DNA of 64,000 bases from Micropterix aruncella (taxonomy: Eukaryota > Arthropoda > Insecta > Lepidoptera > Micropterigidae): NCBI GenBank assembly GCA_944548615.1, contig OX155960.1:33696475-33760474 (forward strand), in the 5' to 3' direction. Numbering within the stretch: the stretch's first letter is position 1; the number at the start of each line of letters is the position of its first letter. Under the pieces are notes generated by a model. It ran no database searches, had not been told where the DNA came from, and saw only the letters and a program-made list of their open reading frames with translations. Below, one piece after another: positions 1 through 10,397 of the stretch. Made by a program: the position numbers and the translations under genes.

Positions 1-249
1 TTCGGCTATTAATCTTTTACCCAAACGACGGTCGAAGTCCAGGAGATTTTTACTTTAGCCACATTCTCGCCCAAGCAACGTTAAAGGTTGTCCAGATCAC
101 TCCATGTCTTCAAAGGTCTCTCGTTTGTTTTTGAACTCACTGAACCACCAGAAAACATAGGCAATTGACAGTTCGTCGTCTTTGTAAGCTTACTTAATTA
201 AGAACAGCGTGTCGGAAACGGTTTTGCCAAGGTGAAAGCCAAGCTCCAT
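1..249 (-). pseudogene. mariner-like transposase, N-terminal fragment
   Basis: Reading leftward from an ATG at 249, one frame gives an N-terminal mariner-type DNA-binding region: a block with FHLGKTVSDTLF, then AYKDDELS, then FSEFKNKRETFEDME, then LDFDRRLGKRLIAE. This is the order of the two helix-turn-helix segments in mariner transposases, where family members typically read KLGK..ETF, AYGDD.LS, FKxGRE..EDD and DRRL..R.IAE. The frame holds three in-frame stops, so the copy is dead. The catalytic domain would lie beyond the left edge of the window. The stretch from 250 to about 458 is probably the element's 5' untranslated part and terminal repeat, ending near a TA dinucleotide at 461. The family call is by motif order; the subfamily is not determined. 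Confidence 0.7.
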
Positions 250-459
250 TTTTGATATTTTCTTCCGTGACAAAAACTAATAAACAGCTTTTGCGCCATG
301 CGTGATTCTCGCTGTGTCGGAACTCGGACCCGATTGCCGCCCGATGCGTTGCTTGACTTAGACCCCTCACCACAAATCCCGCTGCCAGGTAGCGCGCTGC
401 TGGCGACTGGGGCGCCACGCTGCGACCAGTCTCATTACTTTATGGACACACTATGTAGT

Positions 460-910
460 CTAATAGAAATCGTATAAAAAGCGTTGAGCACGCTGCGCCA
501 TCTAGCGGTAAACAATATTTGCAATATTTGGCTTACTTATAGATAGCGCAGCGCGGTGAACGCTTTTCAAACTTTTATTTAACAGTCAGCCTCTTCAAAT
601 GTTCAAAACAATTTTTTTTTGTTTTTTCAAATTTTGCATAAAACCAGTGGATTCACATTAGAAACATCAAGTTTTTTAAGAATTCGCCTATTGTGATCCG
701 TTTCTCGAGGTGTGCCTGAGATTCAATGATTATAGTAGTGAAATATCAGCGGTAGGGAATATATGTGGATACTATAAACCAATATGCTTCTTCTAAACTA
801 CATCATTCAGATTCTTAGATGTTTCGTGATGAGTTTCATAGAGGCATCATTCATTTTATCACTACCATAAATGTGACTCAGGAGAGTTCAGTACTGGGCC
901 ACAAAATACC
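460..910. repeat. interspersed repeat, family E long variant (copy E1)
   Basis: The first ~100 bases carry the family E core, an imperfect palindrome around CTGCGCCATCTAGCGGT. The rest, including GATCCGTTTCTCGAGGTG, GATTCAATGATTATAG and TATGTGGATACTATAAACCA, is shared in the same order with 52790-53220. The two copies therefore share about 430 bp. No terminal inverted repeat is visible at this copy. Confidence 0.6.
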
Positions 911-2088
911 GTTCCCCAATAACACAAAAAATACTCCAAACTAACAAAAGTAGATTTTGAATGTAGATACCTAATTAATAAATTACCTTAATTTAATAAT
1001 GTCTTCTATATTAAATATTTTTAACGATGGGGATATGGTAATAAATATTTGAGTTTATTATTTAATGAGGTATACTTCTATTGTTGAGGTGCACCCGAGT
1101 TTATGTGTTTTTATGGTTTGCTTCTTATTTCTAGGAGCAAGCATTGCGTGTTCGTATAATTGCACACCTGCGCCGATAAATACACTTTTCCTTAAAATTC
1201 TTTTTAGGATTCTTTTTAAAATTCTTTTTATTTCTCAATTTCCTTAAAATCTATCTCAATAATTCGGGGCTTAGCACGTGCTTATGTATATCAGCGAGTA
1301 CAAACATTAAGCAATACAATCGTTTATTGCCATAGATATATTGATAGATATTTGAGCTTTTTATGTCAGCTAGCACATCCTAGGAAATGCAATAGCCGCT
1401 AGTGATAAATCCGACGCCAGTATCCTTCTTTCCGCTGAAAGATAAAAGTGTTTCGAGACTTCCGGTAAAGCTACAAGCTACAGCCTTACATTTATCCCCT
1501 GGATGGCCACGCACGATCGGCGTTTTTTGTATTATCCGTATTATATCCGTATTTATTCAAATATCTGCCCTATTTCTCCCCCCACTGTCTCAAAAGCCTG
1601 TCATTGAAGTCTACCATTGAATAAGCCACTGTTATATATGTTAGTATGCTTGCACATTCCTTCTACAACAAATTTTCGAGGGCTTTGAAAAATTTGCGTG
1701 GAATAACTCGCTTCCGAAAGGTTAAATACAATATTGGTAATATTACCTATGTGTAAACATAAGGGTAAATATAGACTATAACATCAAATTGAAACGTTTT
1801 AATTTCAACTGCTAAATACCAGCCGTATTACATTTGTTTATGATTGCATATAAAACTCGGCTCGCTCAAAAAATCATAAAGTTATTAACGCTTCTATGGA
1901 AAGCGCCAATTTTAAAACCACCAGGTAATACGCCGGGCGGTTACTCTAAAGGGGTTTCCGCCGCCCGTGCCGCCGGCGCTTTTCGTATACGAATTATTCA
2001 CGGTATGCGCACTCGGTGGAGAGGTATATACAATTTTACGTACAACTGAAAATTGGAAAATTTACATTGATGTGATATGGATAGTTTA
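911..2088. other. no gene recognised; AT-rich with one GC patch
   Basis: This is AT-rich spacer. A 15-bp motif (ATTCTTTTTAGG-like) is repeated three times near 1191-1235. A short GC-rich patch lies at about 1920-2010. Open frames up to 72 codons show no recognisable protein. Confidence 0.5.
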
Positions 2089-2150
2089 TGGTATCTAGGG
2101 GTGTCAACACAACGGGCCAACCCATCACCCTAAAATGTTTTAACAACATC
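2089..2150 (+). repeat. repeat A, degenerate 5' end (copy A0)
   Basis: GGTGTCAACACAACGGGCC followed by AACCCATCACC and ATGTTTTAAC matches the first ~60 bp of the repeat A copies at 2486 and elsewhere, with several substitutions. Only the 5' end is recognisable. Confidence 0.55.
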
Positions 2151-2470
2151 AGAATGACTGATCGCAACTATTAGTCGTTTCTAAAATATATCCTATTAAA
2201 TATGGCTAATTACCTGATATCCCTTAGGGAACCTAACACATCCAGGCATTATATATTTAATAACTATTATAAATTGTCTAAATACTGTTAATAAGTCACT
2301 AACATTTGAACGATGTCATCTTCCATATGTAATGGCATACATGTGCCTTTTAAATAAATTTAAAAATTCGCTAAAACCTCACACGCTGCTTGTTTTATTG
2401 CACAGACTGTTAACATCGACCCGCTCTTATTGGAAAACCCTTTAGTAATAAGTATTTGTTCGAGTATTGT

Positions 2471-3265
2471 TTGTGTACCAATTCTTGAGGTGTCGACAAC
2501 AACGGGCGAGCCCGTCACCACAGGACGTTTTAACGATTAGTCGTTCTATCGACCTGCAGTGAGCGTAGAAGACTTTGGACAAAAACAATCCAACGTCTAG
2601 CTACGCCACAACCCGTAAGATTCCAACGCCTTACCGCGAGTTAGCCAGGAATAAACCCGGCGGCTCGAGATACTCGTGCCCTTACTTCCAATTGGGACCA
2701 GATTTCTCCGGTCTCTCGATTGGTTCCGAGTTCGAGGTCGCTTGCGCGGTCCTCTCCCTTACGAATCGGTGAAACGGAGTACACCGAATCTATCGCGGAC
2801 CAAGGCGTCCTTTGCCCGGCTCTGAACCGGGATCGGATGGCCAATGGTCATTTCAAGAGCAGTCGCCGTAAGGTACGCAACCACCCCCGCTCTATAGGAA
2901 ACAATACAGTTTCCAGACTCCCCCGACTGTTAGTCGGAGTGCACAATCGATTGGCTTGCGCCGCACGGTGCGCAGACCGTCCAGGAGCGCCAGAGGTTTG
3001 ATTCCCGGGGGAAACGGGTTTCTCGCCCCCCAGAGTCCTACCCAGGTTCGCACCCCGTGCGTGGAGGCCGTCGGATGGGTGTTGACCCGTGAGTGTGACC
3101 GACCCTGAACAAATGGGTCATCGTGGCCAACTCATCATGGGCCCGTTAGCTCCCAATTTGTGTACCAATTCTCACTGCAGGTCGATAGAACGACTAATCG
3201 TTAAAACGTCCTGTGGTGACGGGCTCGGCTGTTGTAGTCGACACCTCAACATGTGTACCAATTCT
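2471..3265 (+). repeat. repeat A copy A1 with inverted 5' end and three target-site copies
   Basis: An interspersed repeat, unclassified, richer in GC than its surroundings and without coding potential. The body runs 2486-3157, starting TGAGGTGTCGACAACAACGG. It is flanked by an exact 15-bp direct repeat, TTGTGTACCAATTCT, at 2471-2485 and 3158-3172. The second flank is followed at 3173-3248 by a 76-bp near-perfect reverse complement of the element's own first 76 bp (2486-2561). A third copy of the target sequence (14 bp) follows at 3252-3265. Related copies lie at 2089, 19946, 29867, 57317 and 62655. The flanking repeat length suggests retroposition; the extra inverted end is unusual. Confidence 0.75.
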
Positions 3266-3470
3266 ATTGTTCTATTGTTTGTGTACGAATTCGTATTTAA
3301 TTCTAAATAAATATTTTAAAAAAAGGATTAGTGAAGAAATGGCAGACGGGAATTAAGTTGAGTATTTCGGCCATGCGATGAAGCTGAGATCTGGAAAGGG
3401 TCGTCAATCTTGGTGTCAACATCACATGACATCATAACAGCATTAAAGAATTGTGTCATATCTTTTTAGG
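3266..3470. other. no feature recognised
   Basis: Unique-looking AT-rich sequence between repeat A1 and a short tandem duplication; nothing recognised. Confidence 0.4.
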
Positions 3471-3577
3471 TGAGAGTCTGACTGCGAAGTGAATGGCTTG
3501 GTTTGACCGGAGCTATAGCGTCGGCGAGAGTCTGACGGCAAACTGAACAGCTCGGTTTGAACGAGGCGGAGCGTCAA
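3471..3577. repeat. two-copy diverged tandem repeat (~54 bp unit)
   Basis: Units at 3471-3524 and 3525-3577 share GAGAGTCTGAC, then a GAA-rich middle, then CTCGGTTTGA or CTTGGTTTGA, and end AGCGTC. Divergence is high enough that this is an old duplication. Confidence 0.5.
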
Positions 3578-5077
3578 TCAATTATATTTCCTTAATCTAA
3601 ATATATAGTCTGTAACTGACGTCCGCAGGCCCTCGTATAATAGTTCGATGCGCCGAAAATGAAATAACAGAAAAAGCAACCACAAACAGACAGACATTAA
3701 AGGGAAGAAGCTGTCATTCAGGTGAAGTCTACTTTTAGACCATGTGTGTGTGATACGCCAATTTTGTTAAATGAATTTTGTAATATCCGCTCTTTTCTTC
3801 TGAAAGGGTGAACGCATATGTATTTGATATGTTCAAAGCAGAGCCCGATTCGGGTTTTATCAGTTATTTTGTGGTCGGGTTTATACGGCCGGAAACACTG
3901 AAGAGGAATTTACCTACTGTTACAATGGGAATGGTGGAATTACAAATCCTTTTGCTAAATAAACGAAAACAAGTTGAATTTGAACATTTATTTAGCATGT
4001 TTTTTTAGCTATGCTTGTACATATCAATACATATACCATTTTTAATATTATTTAATTTCATTATGAATACACAAAAATATGAAGGTTTCGTTGAAATGTA
4101 AGTTATATATTGTAGTGTTAATTTAATACATAAAAGGTTTATCGTTACCGTACTTGTTCATTCGGTTTTCCTTTGTCTTATTTTATCTTCTTTCATGTGT
4201 TGAATGCCCACAACGTCATGAAGATTGATATTTTCTGGACTTAACGGACAAGATATGACATTAATATGAAAATATTGCGGGTTGTTAAAAAAAATCTTTT
4301 AAAGTTTTACTTATTCATGACAATAATAGTACCAAAACTGTGAACATCTGATTTTTATTGATGATTCTTCCCAGTGGAGGTTAGATAGAATCAGTGGAAA
4401 AAGTAAGGTATAAAATATAATGTACTATTATTCACGTGAGATGCTCAGCACATAGTTGCATAGACATTTAAAATTACTAATAATGAAATGAATTATGAAT
4501 TAAGTTTTGCAAAGTATATTGTAAGCGGTGTACGTGTGGGTCACCGTATCGAGTCTGCGTCTGTTAATACGCCAGTCGATATCTGATATGTTTTTTTTTA
4601 CAATAATATACTTGACAAAAGTAGAAATTATTAGAAAGATTGTTTATAATTATATTGGTTGGGCCTGGACCCTGATGAAAAATCCAAGTTTTAGACTTTG
4701 AGATTTGTATCTTAGATGAAAATTGCTATAATTTGATTTTTTCGTAATAATTACGACAAATGAAGAAAAAAAGATTCCTGACAACTTTCGTATAAACACT
4801 ATTTTTAAATACGTAGGTACCACTAAAAGTTTCCGAAAGTGGCCACTTTTATAAACAGTTCTTAAGAAATAATTACTGCATTTGAGTACGAAACTATTTG
4901 GCTCTCTAACTGTTATATGGGTTTTCATTGTGGCTTCATTTAGAAAAAAAACGATGGATTCATTATTTTCTACTATTTTTATTGTAATTTGGTAGCTCAG
5001 TAGAGCCACGCATGGCTTAAACTGATTTTGGAGACGAAACACTAAGCAAGACGAAAATGTAAATCTCATTTACAGAA
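3578..5077. other. AT-rich spacer, no gene recognised
   Basis: Open frames at 3808-4008 (+) and 4650-5069 (-) exist but match no family I recognise and show no motif. The second may cover diverged upstream parts of the mariner fragment that follows on the plus strand, but I cannot show this. Confidence 0.4.
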
Positions 5078-5243
5078 TTCAAACGCGGTCGGGTCAATCC
5101 CAGTGACGTATTTCGTGAAGATATTCCGTCCACCGCTGTCAACAAAAAAAAAACATTGATGCTGTCCGCCATTTGATCTTGCGCCTGGACACCTCGAGAT
5201 TATGGCATCCTTAGGTATTGGCATGTCAGGTACAATGAAATAA
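5078..5243 (+). pseudogene. mariner-like transposase fragment (N-terminal linker region)
   Basis: The plus strand reads FKRGRVNPSDVFRED then PSTAVN. After a run of ten A's the frame shifts and continues NIDAVRHLILRLDT. A third frame then gives LEIMASLGIGMS. This order (F.RGR..L.D, then RP..AV...NIDAVR.LI, then SLGI.MS) is that of the region between the two helix-turn-helix motifs in a mariner lineage common in insects. It differs from the fragments at 1-249 and 29160-29830, so at least three mariner lineages left remains here. Both ends are lost, and there are at least two frameshifts. Confidence 0.65.
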
Positions 5244-5296
5244 TGAATATTATTTTTATTGCGAGTGTTATCTTCATGCAGACTCGAATGCTTTTC

Positions 5297-5640
5297 CTAG
5301 TTTATCAAATTTGCTTTTGCATAAATGAAGCACTGATATATAAATTCAGATTGAAAAGTTAATATTTTTTTATTTTTAAAGGTCGGAGCACAGTAATCGC
5401 CTCTTTTTAACCCAAATATCGTCCTGAGAGGTTGATTTTGCAGTATGAAAATACGATGGCTATCTGGAGCATTACCCCATGTTAGGATACCATAAGCCAT
5501 CTTCCAATGAAAGCAAGCATAGTATGTGCTCATTGCGGCTTGTTCACCGGCTAAAAATTTGATTTTTCGTATGGCATAAATAGGAGAACACAGTTCCTTG
5601 AATAGCCTCTCGATATGTGAACTCTTGATATGTGGACTCA
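5297..5640 (-). pseudogene. LINE reverse transcriptase, C-terminal (thumb) fragment
   Basis: One open minus-strand frame reads SSHIERLFKELCSPIYAIRKI, then LAGEQAAMSTYYACFHWKMA, then YGILTWGNAP, and ends with CAPTFKNKKILTFQSEF. The YG-I-WG motif with a following R.I.G...R..C.P.F..L.IL block marks the region after the palm domain in jockey/CR1-type LINE reverse transcriptases. The frame also runs upstream of the annotated ATG without a stop, so that ATG is not a real start. The fragment is truncated on both sides, and nothing of the palm (YADD) is seen nearby. Confidence 0.7.
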
Positions 5641-6530
5641 GTGGTATTCAGACTCCGAGCAAGGCGCTACAGGATCTATGTTCGCGACTGATGTGCTTGC
5701 GCCGTCGTTGACCAAACCGCACTTTGGCGTGCCCTGTACCTCCTGAATTTCAGCTACTGGTATACTTCTGGATACCTGTTCAGCTGCTCTTGTCAGTTTT
5801 ACTCGTCTTCTATATTTCAGATTGGCTTTTGGATCGTATTTCATTTAGCCTACAAATATTTATTTTTATTTACGGGGCATTTTAGTCTACTGGGCATTTG
5901 ATTTAGCCTAGCCTACCTTTAAATAGGATTCCGTCCCATAAAATGTAATAAAATAGCGTAACTTGTATATTTTATATCGTAAATATAGTCGAAAACTATA
6001 TTTTGAAATCAAAATCTGCATGGTAGCTGCTCTAATTGGTCGAGTTATTAAATGCAGATTTATAAGTTCTCGTTAACGCGAAATTGATCGCTGTGAGTTG
6101 AGCCCCCTTTAGTCCGTCCCCACCCTCTCACGTACTAAAACAATCCCTATCAGACTTTTATTTGATGCTTTTGTATCGTCATGTAAACATTTCATCAAGA
6201 TTTTTGATATCGCCTGGCGTGAGCTTCTAGACGTATGCACATAAAAAACAAATATCTAAATGTTAAAAAACAATTACTGTGGCTATCTAAAAGAAAGTCT
6301 TATAAACGAAGTAAGGTTCTTTCTTAAATAATGACATCGTAGTTTGCTTAAGTGGATACGATTTGGACCCTTACGCCGTCGACGGAAGTGTCATTATTTT
6401 AATAGACTCTTACTTTTATTAGGGATCATTTCACAAATGATTACTCCGAAATTGCAAGCGCTGCATCACCCACAAAATGGAAGAAGTTTTTGCGAATAGC
6501 TAGAATTTCTTACCTCCACTACGTTGATGT
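5641..6530. other. no gene recognised
   Basis: A minus-strand open frame at 5638-5844 sits just upstream of the LINE fragment at higher GC but matches no LINE block I know. The rest is AT-rich with nothing recognised. Confidence 0.35.
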
Positions 6531-6539
6531 TTAATAAAT

Positions 6540-6850
6540 ATAAAATCGAAGACTATCGCGGTTGTTTGACATTATAAATAGGATATAAACGAATTTACCG
6601 CGTGAAATGTGTAGCACCCGACGTTTCGGTGACGTTGCAGCCGCCATTGTCCAGGGTAGCCTGAAAGAGCTGTCAATCCGTTGTTTTGCGGGTAGGCCGA
6701 ATACCGCTGCTGCCACTGCGTAGGTTATAATGGTGGTGGGGGGCCAGGCTCGGAGCGCGCGAATTTCGAAAATCTTGGACACAACACTCACTGTATCCTG
6801 TCTTACGTCCTTGCGTTCGGTGATCGGCGGCGGGAACATTTTAAGAAGAG
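6540..6850 (-). repeat. repeat C, long single-arm copy (C6)
   Basis: On the minus strand the 3' part reads GGACAATGGCGGCTGCAACG, CACCGAAACGTCGGGTGCTA, TTTCACGCGGTAAATTCG, then the tail ACAACCGCGATAGTCTTCGA and TTTTATA. The same tail and interior occur in the foldback copies at 13873, 15268, 30572, 31787 and 50049. This copy continues ~200 bp further upstream without a second arm, so it may be closest to the parent sequence. The upstream part is open in one frame (102 codons) but I recognise no protein. A 17-bp inverted repeat (6735-6751 against 6897-6913, around GGGGGGCCAGGCTC) lies at its upstream edge. Confidence 0.6.
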
Positions 6851-7033
6851 GATTCCAAGTAGAAGAGAGTTTGTAACCGTTTGTAAGGTGGGGGTCAGAG
6901 CCTGGCCCCCCACCCCAAAACTAGCCGAAGACGAAATAATGATGAGCTTTGACTTTGCGGGGCATCCCATTGCTACTCCGTCGATTTATTTGTAACATTA
7001 GTATTTTTTTATTTTTTATTTTACTTTAACCTC

Positions 7034-7720
7034 TTAAGTAGGGCAGGAGCAGTATTTTTTAGATACGTCATTGCATTGTATGCCAGTTTATCGACAATTA
7101 ATTCCTACATGTCCAACCTTCATCTCTTTTCGATTCCTGTATTTAATTTTGTTTACTAAACATACTTTTTTCATATTAATAACAATGACCCAAAGCGCGA
7201 CTAATCCCAGTGATTGAAAACCCTTTCTTAAATATGCCAAGTCAAATTAATTTGTTGTACAAGCAATAAATGTTTCGACCATGTATTTTTTTAAACGTGT
7301 TCTAGAAAGAACTACATTTACCAAACTACAATAATGCTAAGGTCTGTTCTATATTACTGTGCCAAAACATTTGAATTATATATAAGAATTGTAAGTGAAA
7401 GTTACCATAAATATATTTATTTTATCCTTTTTACTATCTTCTAAAGTAAAGCGACATAAGCATTTTTTAATGCTTTATTTGTACGACAAGTTCACTACAA
7501 CCTCAGTAAAGAGTTAAAATTAAACTTTTCACGTTTGTTTATTTCGCTGTGTGCGCTCTGCGTAAATTTCGCTAATATAAAATAGTTGTGCTTAGTAAAC
7601 GAATACAGTAAATCTAAAAAAGGTGGAAGTTTGACATGTTAAAATTAGTTTTAGAGAAACTAACGTACAATGCAATGTAAGTAATAATAAAATGCTGTTG
7701 TCGCCCTGCCCTAAAAATTA
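7034..7720. mobile_element. candidate TIR element, ~690 bp, non-autonomous
   Basis: The left end TAGGGCAGGAGCAG with GTCATTGCATTGTA matches, inverted, the right end ACAATGCAATGTA followed by GCTGTTGTCGCCCTGCCCTA. The inverted match spans roughly 60 bp with gaps. The interior is AT-rich and noncoding. The target duplication is not clear. Confidence 0.4.
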
Positions 7721-7844
7721 GAGCAAAATGAATGATTTTGTTTTAATCTATATTTTTTGTCATTAACACGCTTTTATTAGGTCGACCTGTATGTAACTAT
7801 GTAATAGAATGGTAACTAATTTAACCATCTTCCAAGGATCGTAG

Positions 7845-8535
7845 CGTCATGAAAATTGGCAGCTGTATGTAGTTCTGATGACAATACAATAATATGGTAC
7901 TGTCGAACTGATCTGTTGATGGAGTCGGAAGATATGAACTGGAACTTCATGATGGAACATCGTATCATAGCTATGTTTGGAGTTGTTAGAAAAGTCTTGG
8001 AATGAACTTTGACCGCGATTAGGTTTCAAGGTCTGATGATGAAGCCGGAAGATAGGCACTGGCATTCCATGATGGAATATCGTATCATAGCCGTGTTTGG
8101 ACTTGTTAGAAAGGTCTTGTAATGAACTTTGACCACGATTAAGTTTCAAACTGACGATGAAGCCGCATTTTAAGTGCATTTATAAAAGCGTGTTTTTAGT
8201 GTTTTTTTTAACAATTAATTTATTTATAACGCGCTTTTATAAGCTTGACGAATCTATCGATGTAACGGAATCTTTCAAGTTGAAATTCAACCACTTCTGA
8301 TCGTCGTTTTAACATGAAACTTGGCAATTGTCTATAGTTCTGATGACAATACAATAATATGTACCATCGAGCTGATCTGATGATGGAGGAGAAAGCTAGT
8401 AACAGGAACTGCATACGAAACTAAGTATCCGAGCCGTGTTTGTACTTGTTGAAATTGTCTTGAAATGTACCCTGGCCATTTAAGACTTCCAAGGTCTGAT
8501 GATAAAGCCGGTAGGCCGGTACTGGAATTCTTTAA
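7845..8535. repeat. complex tandem repeat, ~120-bp units
   Basis: Units beginning TCTGATGATGAAGCCGGAAG and ending with GAACTTTGACC then AGTTTCAA recur at about 7905, 8031, 8375 and partly at 8497. A second motif, TTCTGATGACAATACAATAA, occurs at about 7876 and 8338, so a larger block was duplicated too. Minus-strand open frames (110 and 64 codons) are by-products of the repetition. Confidence 0.6.
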
Positions 8536-8561
8536 CGAAACAATGTAACATGTGTGTATGA

Positions 8562-8782
8562 CGGGTGTTACACGTTCAATCTGGCATCAGTTCAGTCCGC
8601 AACCTTGATTATGAACTGACTGATAGACTGATAGAAATTATCAAAATGTTTGAAAATCCATCAGTTCAGTCAACGCGATAAACGATCAGTTTCTCGTCAG
8701 AACACCCGACTATCCGTCCATCAGTCAGTTTATCATCAAGGTCGTGCACTGAACTGATGCCAGATTGAACATGTAAAACCCC
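8562..8782. mobile_element. MITE-like element, ~220 bp
   Basis: The left end reads GGGTGTTACACGTTCAATCT, then GGCATCAGTTCAGT. The right end reads ACTGAACTGATGCC, then AGATTGAACATGTAAAACCC. The arms are inverted over about 70 bp, continuing through CAACCTTGAT / ATCAAGGTCG and TGAACTGACTGAT / ATCAGTCAGTTTA. There is no coding content. Confidence 0.7.
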
Positions 8783-8955
8783 CTCTAAATGTGTGTGTGT
8801 GTGTGTGTGTGTGTTGTTATTGCATTCGATCGACAGAATTGGAATGCAATTCCGTCAATTTTATCCCAACGGAAAGTGGTGACCCAGCCGGGAATCGAAC
8901 CCGGAACCTTGCTTTGTAGATTCAGGCGACCTAACCACTACGCCACCGGGCCGTG
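8783..8955 (-). mobile_element. tRNA-derived SINE with (AC)n tail
   Basis: The minus strand starts with a tRNA-like head of ~74 bp: an A-box-like TGGCGTAGTGG and a B-box GGTTCGATTCC, with outer ends that can pair as an acceptor stem. A ~75-bp body follows, then an AC-rich tail (the (GT)n run at 8791-8814 on the plus strand). The two boxes would drive RNA polymerase III. It is not called a tRNA gene because the sequence continues into a body and tail, and because a second copy of the head at 49047 has a different tail. Confidence 0.75.
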
Positions 8956-9611
8956 TAAACACTAGCCAGGTAAACCTTATCGATATTGTCAGGTCAGTTT
9001 CCAATCCCTTACCTAGGTAATTTAAAATCTATATTTGCAGTATATAAAAGCGAGATAGATTGAAAAAAATCTGAAAATAGAAAAAAAAATAGAATCAAGA
9101 ATTCTGTTTAGCTTGCTATATTTTTTTCTGTTAATCTATATATTATATTTCAAGGATATTTACATCTAAGACTAATATGTGAAATATTGGTTTAAATTGC
9201 TTGGTAGCTATTCCTAGAAATAGCATTTTTAGCAATATAAAAAAAACCCTCTAAAGTAAATAATCCCTTTAAAGTCTCAACCAACCTGTATTATACTTTG
9301 TCATAGTTCTCCAACCGGGCTCAGATCCAACGAACATTGAGTGAGATTACTTGGATAGTTTGAAAACTAATATATCATACGCTTCGAGTGCTCGGCTACC
9401 GCTTCCATTTGAAATATCGAACAGCAAATAGCGCTCAAATTGTACATCAGAAATACTCGACATCGCAACGCCCGCCCTGCCAGCCGGCTCGCTGAGAGAA
9501 ATGAGGTTAGCTGCAAAATATAGCCGGTCTCAACTCTGCGAAGCGCGCTTTTATGAAATTGTACACACTAAGCATTATGTTGTGATAGTTGGCCTTCCTA
9601 TTTTATAGTTT
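8956..9611. other. no gene recognised; GC-rich patch 9360-9560
   Basis: AT-rich spacer, then a patch of higher GC. On the minus strand the patch has an acceptor-like CTCATTTCTCTCAG and ~45 open codons, but the proposed donor is weak and the peptide is unrecognisable. Confidence 0.3.
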
Positions 9612-9780
9612 AACTAGCTGTGCCCCGCGGTTTCACTCGCCATGACGTTTAATTTTAAAGAAATCGGATTGTTTAAAAATTATTTGGGGTACTTCGGCAT
9701 AAACCATATTTTTGGCATATTTTCTTAAGGTATTAGTATTTACTGGTTTTCACCGCCACCTGATATAGATAAGGCATACA
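9612..9780 (+). repeat. interspersed repeat remnant (CTAGCTGTGCCCCGCGG type)
   Basis: ACTAGCTGTGCCCCGCGGTT followed by TCACTCGC resembles a repeat start I recall as very common in insect genomes. Its other end is not clear here. Classification is not attempted. Confidence 0.35.
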
Positions 9781-9872
9781 TTGGCAATGCTCGGTTGTCG
9801 TCTGGAAGCCGCCCTCGGCCCACGACTCACCGTGTCGCATCGACCACCAGCTCTATTACTTCGTTTCTGTCA

Positions 9873-9946
9873 GTGAATAGAATTCTATTCTATTCTACTA
9901 GTGAATAGAATTCTATTCTATTCTACTAGTGAATAGAATAGAATAA
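9873..9946. repeat. 28-bp tandem repeat, ~2.6 copies
   Basis: GTGAATAGAATTCTATTC followed by TATTCTACTA is repeated exactly twice, with a partial third copy. The unit itself is partly palindromic (GAATAGAATTCTATTC). Confidence 0.85.
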
Positions 9947-10397
9947 TTTCCCAAATAACAACTACAGTTTTTATCATTTATAATTTAAATCAAAAATAGC
10001 TCCGACCACAATATCCGCTTAGGTACAAAAATTGCTTGGATGGGTGACATCCAACAATTTGAAGTTCATGAATAATTTTAGTTTTTGATGTGGTTTAATT
10101 TGAATTTAGCACTAATGGTTTTTGAAACGCACCTTTCGAAATTACTGCAAGTAAATAATAATATGTAAAATATTCAATAACGAACCAAAAATATTCAATA
10201 AAGAATCAAACTAGTAAGTTAATAAGTTCCGATTTTCGCGATTTCATTTAGTACTAGAGGACGAATTGAGATAACATTAAATAAATAATTCTTAAAATAT
10301 ATAAGTTTAGTGACCTTAGCGTATTTATAATAGCTAATCATACCCTGCAAATGCATTACACCTCTTTTAATTAAGATAGATTTACAAAACAAAAAAA

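Noticed and set aside
3808..4008. 66-codon plus-strand ORF
   Set aside because: Unremarkable length for AT-rich DNA and no motif.
4650..5069. 139-codon minus-strand ORF
   Set aside because: AT-driven composition, no motif, beside a plus-strand mariner fragment; judged a chance frame.
5638..5844. 68-codon minus-strand ORF with GC higher than its surroundings
   Set aside because: Possible exon or LINE linker considered, but no splice signals and no recognised block.
7845..8535. CRISPR-like or hammerhead-bearing array (CTGATGA motifs)
   Set aside because: Units are contiguous ~120-bp tandem copies without spacers, and CTGATGA lacks the matching GAAAC core and stem II.
8880..8953. tRNA gene
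   Set aside because: Has A and B boxes and a pairable acceptor stem but continues into a SINE body and tail, and the head is repeated at 49047 with another tail.
9354..9488. Possible minus-strand exon with CTCATTTCTCTCAG acceptor
   Set aside because: Donor is weak, peptide unrecognised, and the phase does not obviously join the 11800-11966 candidate.
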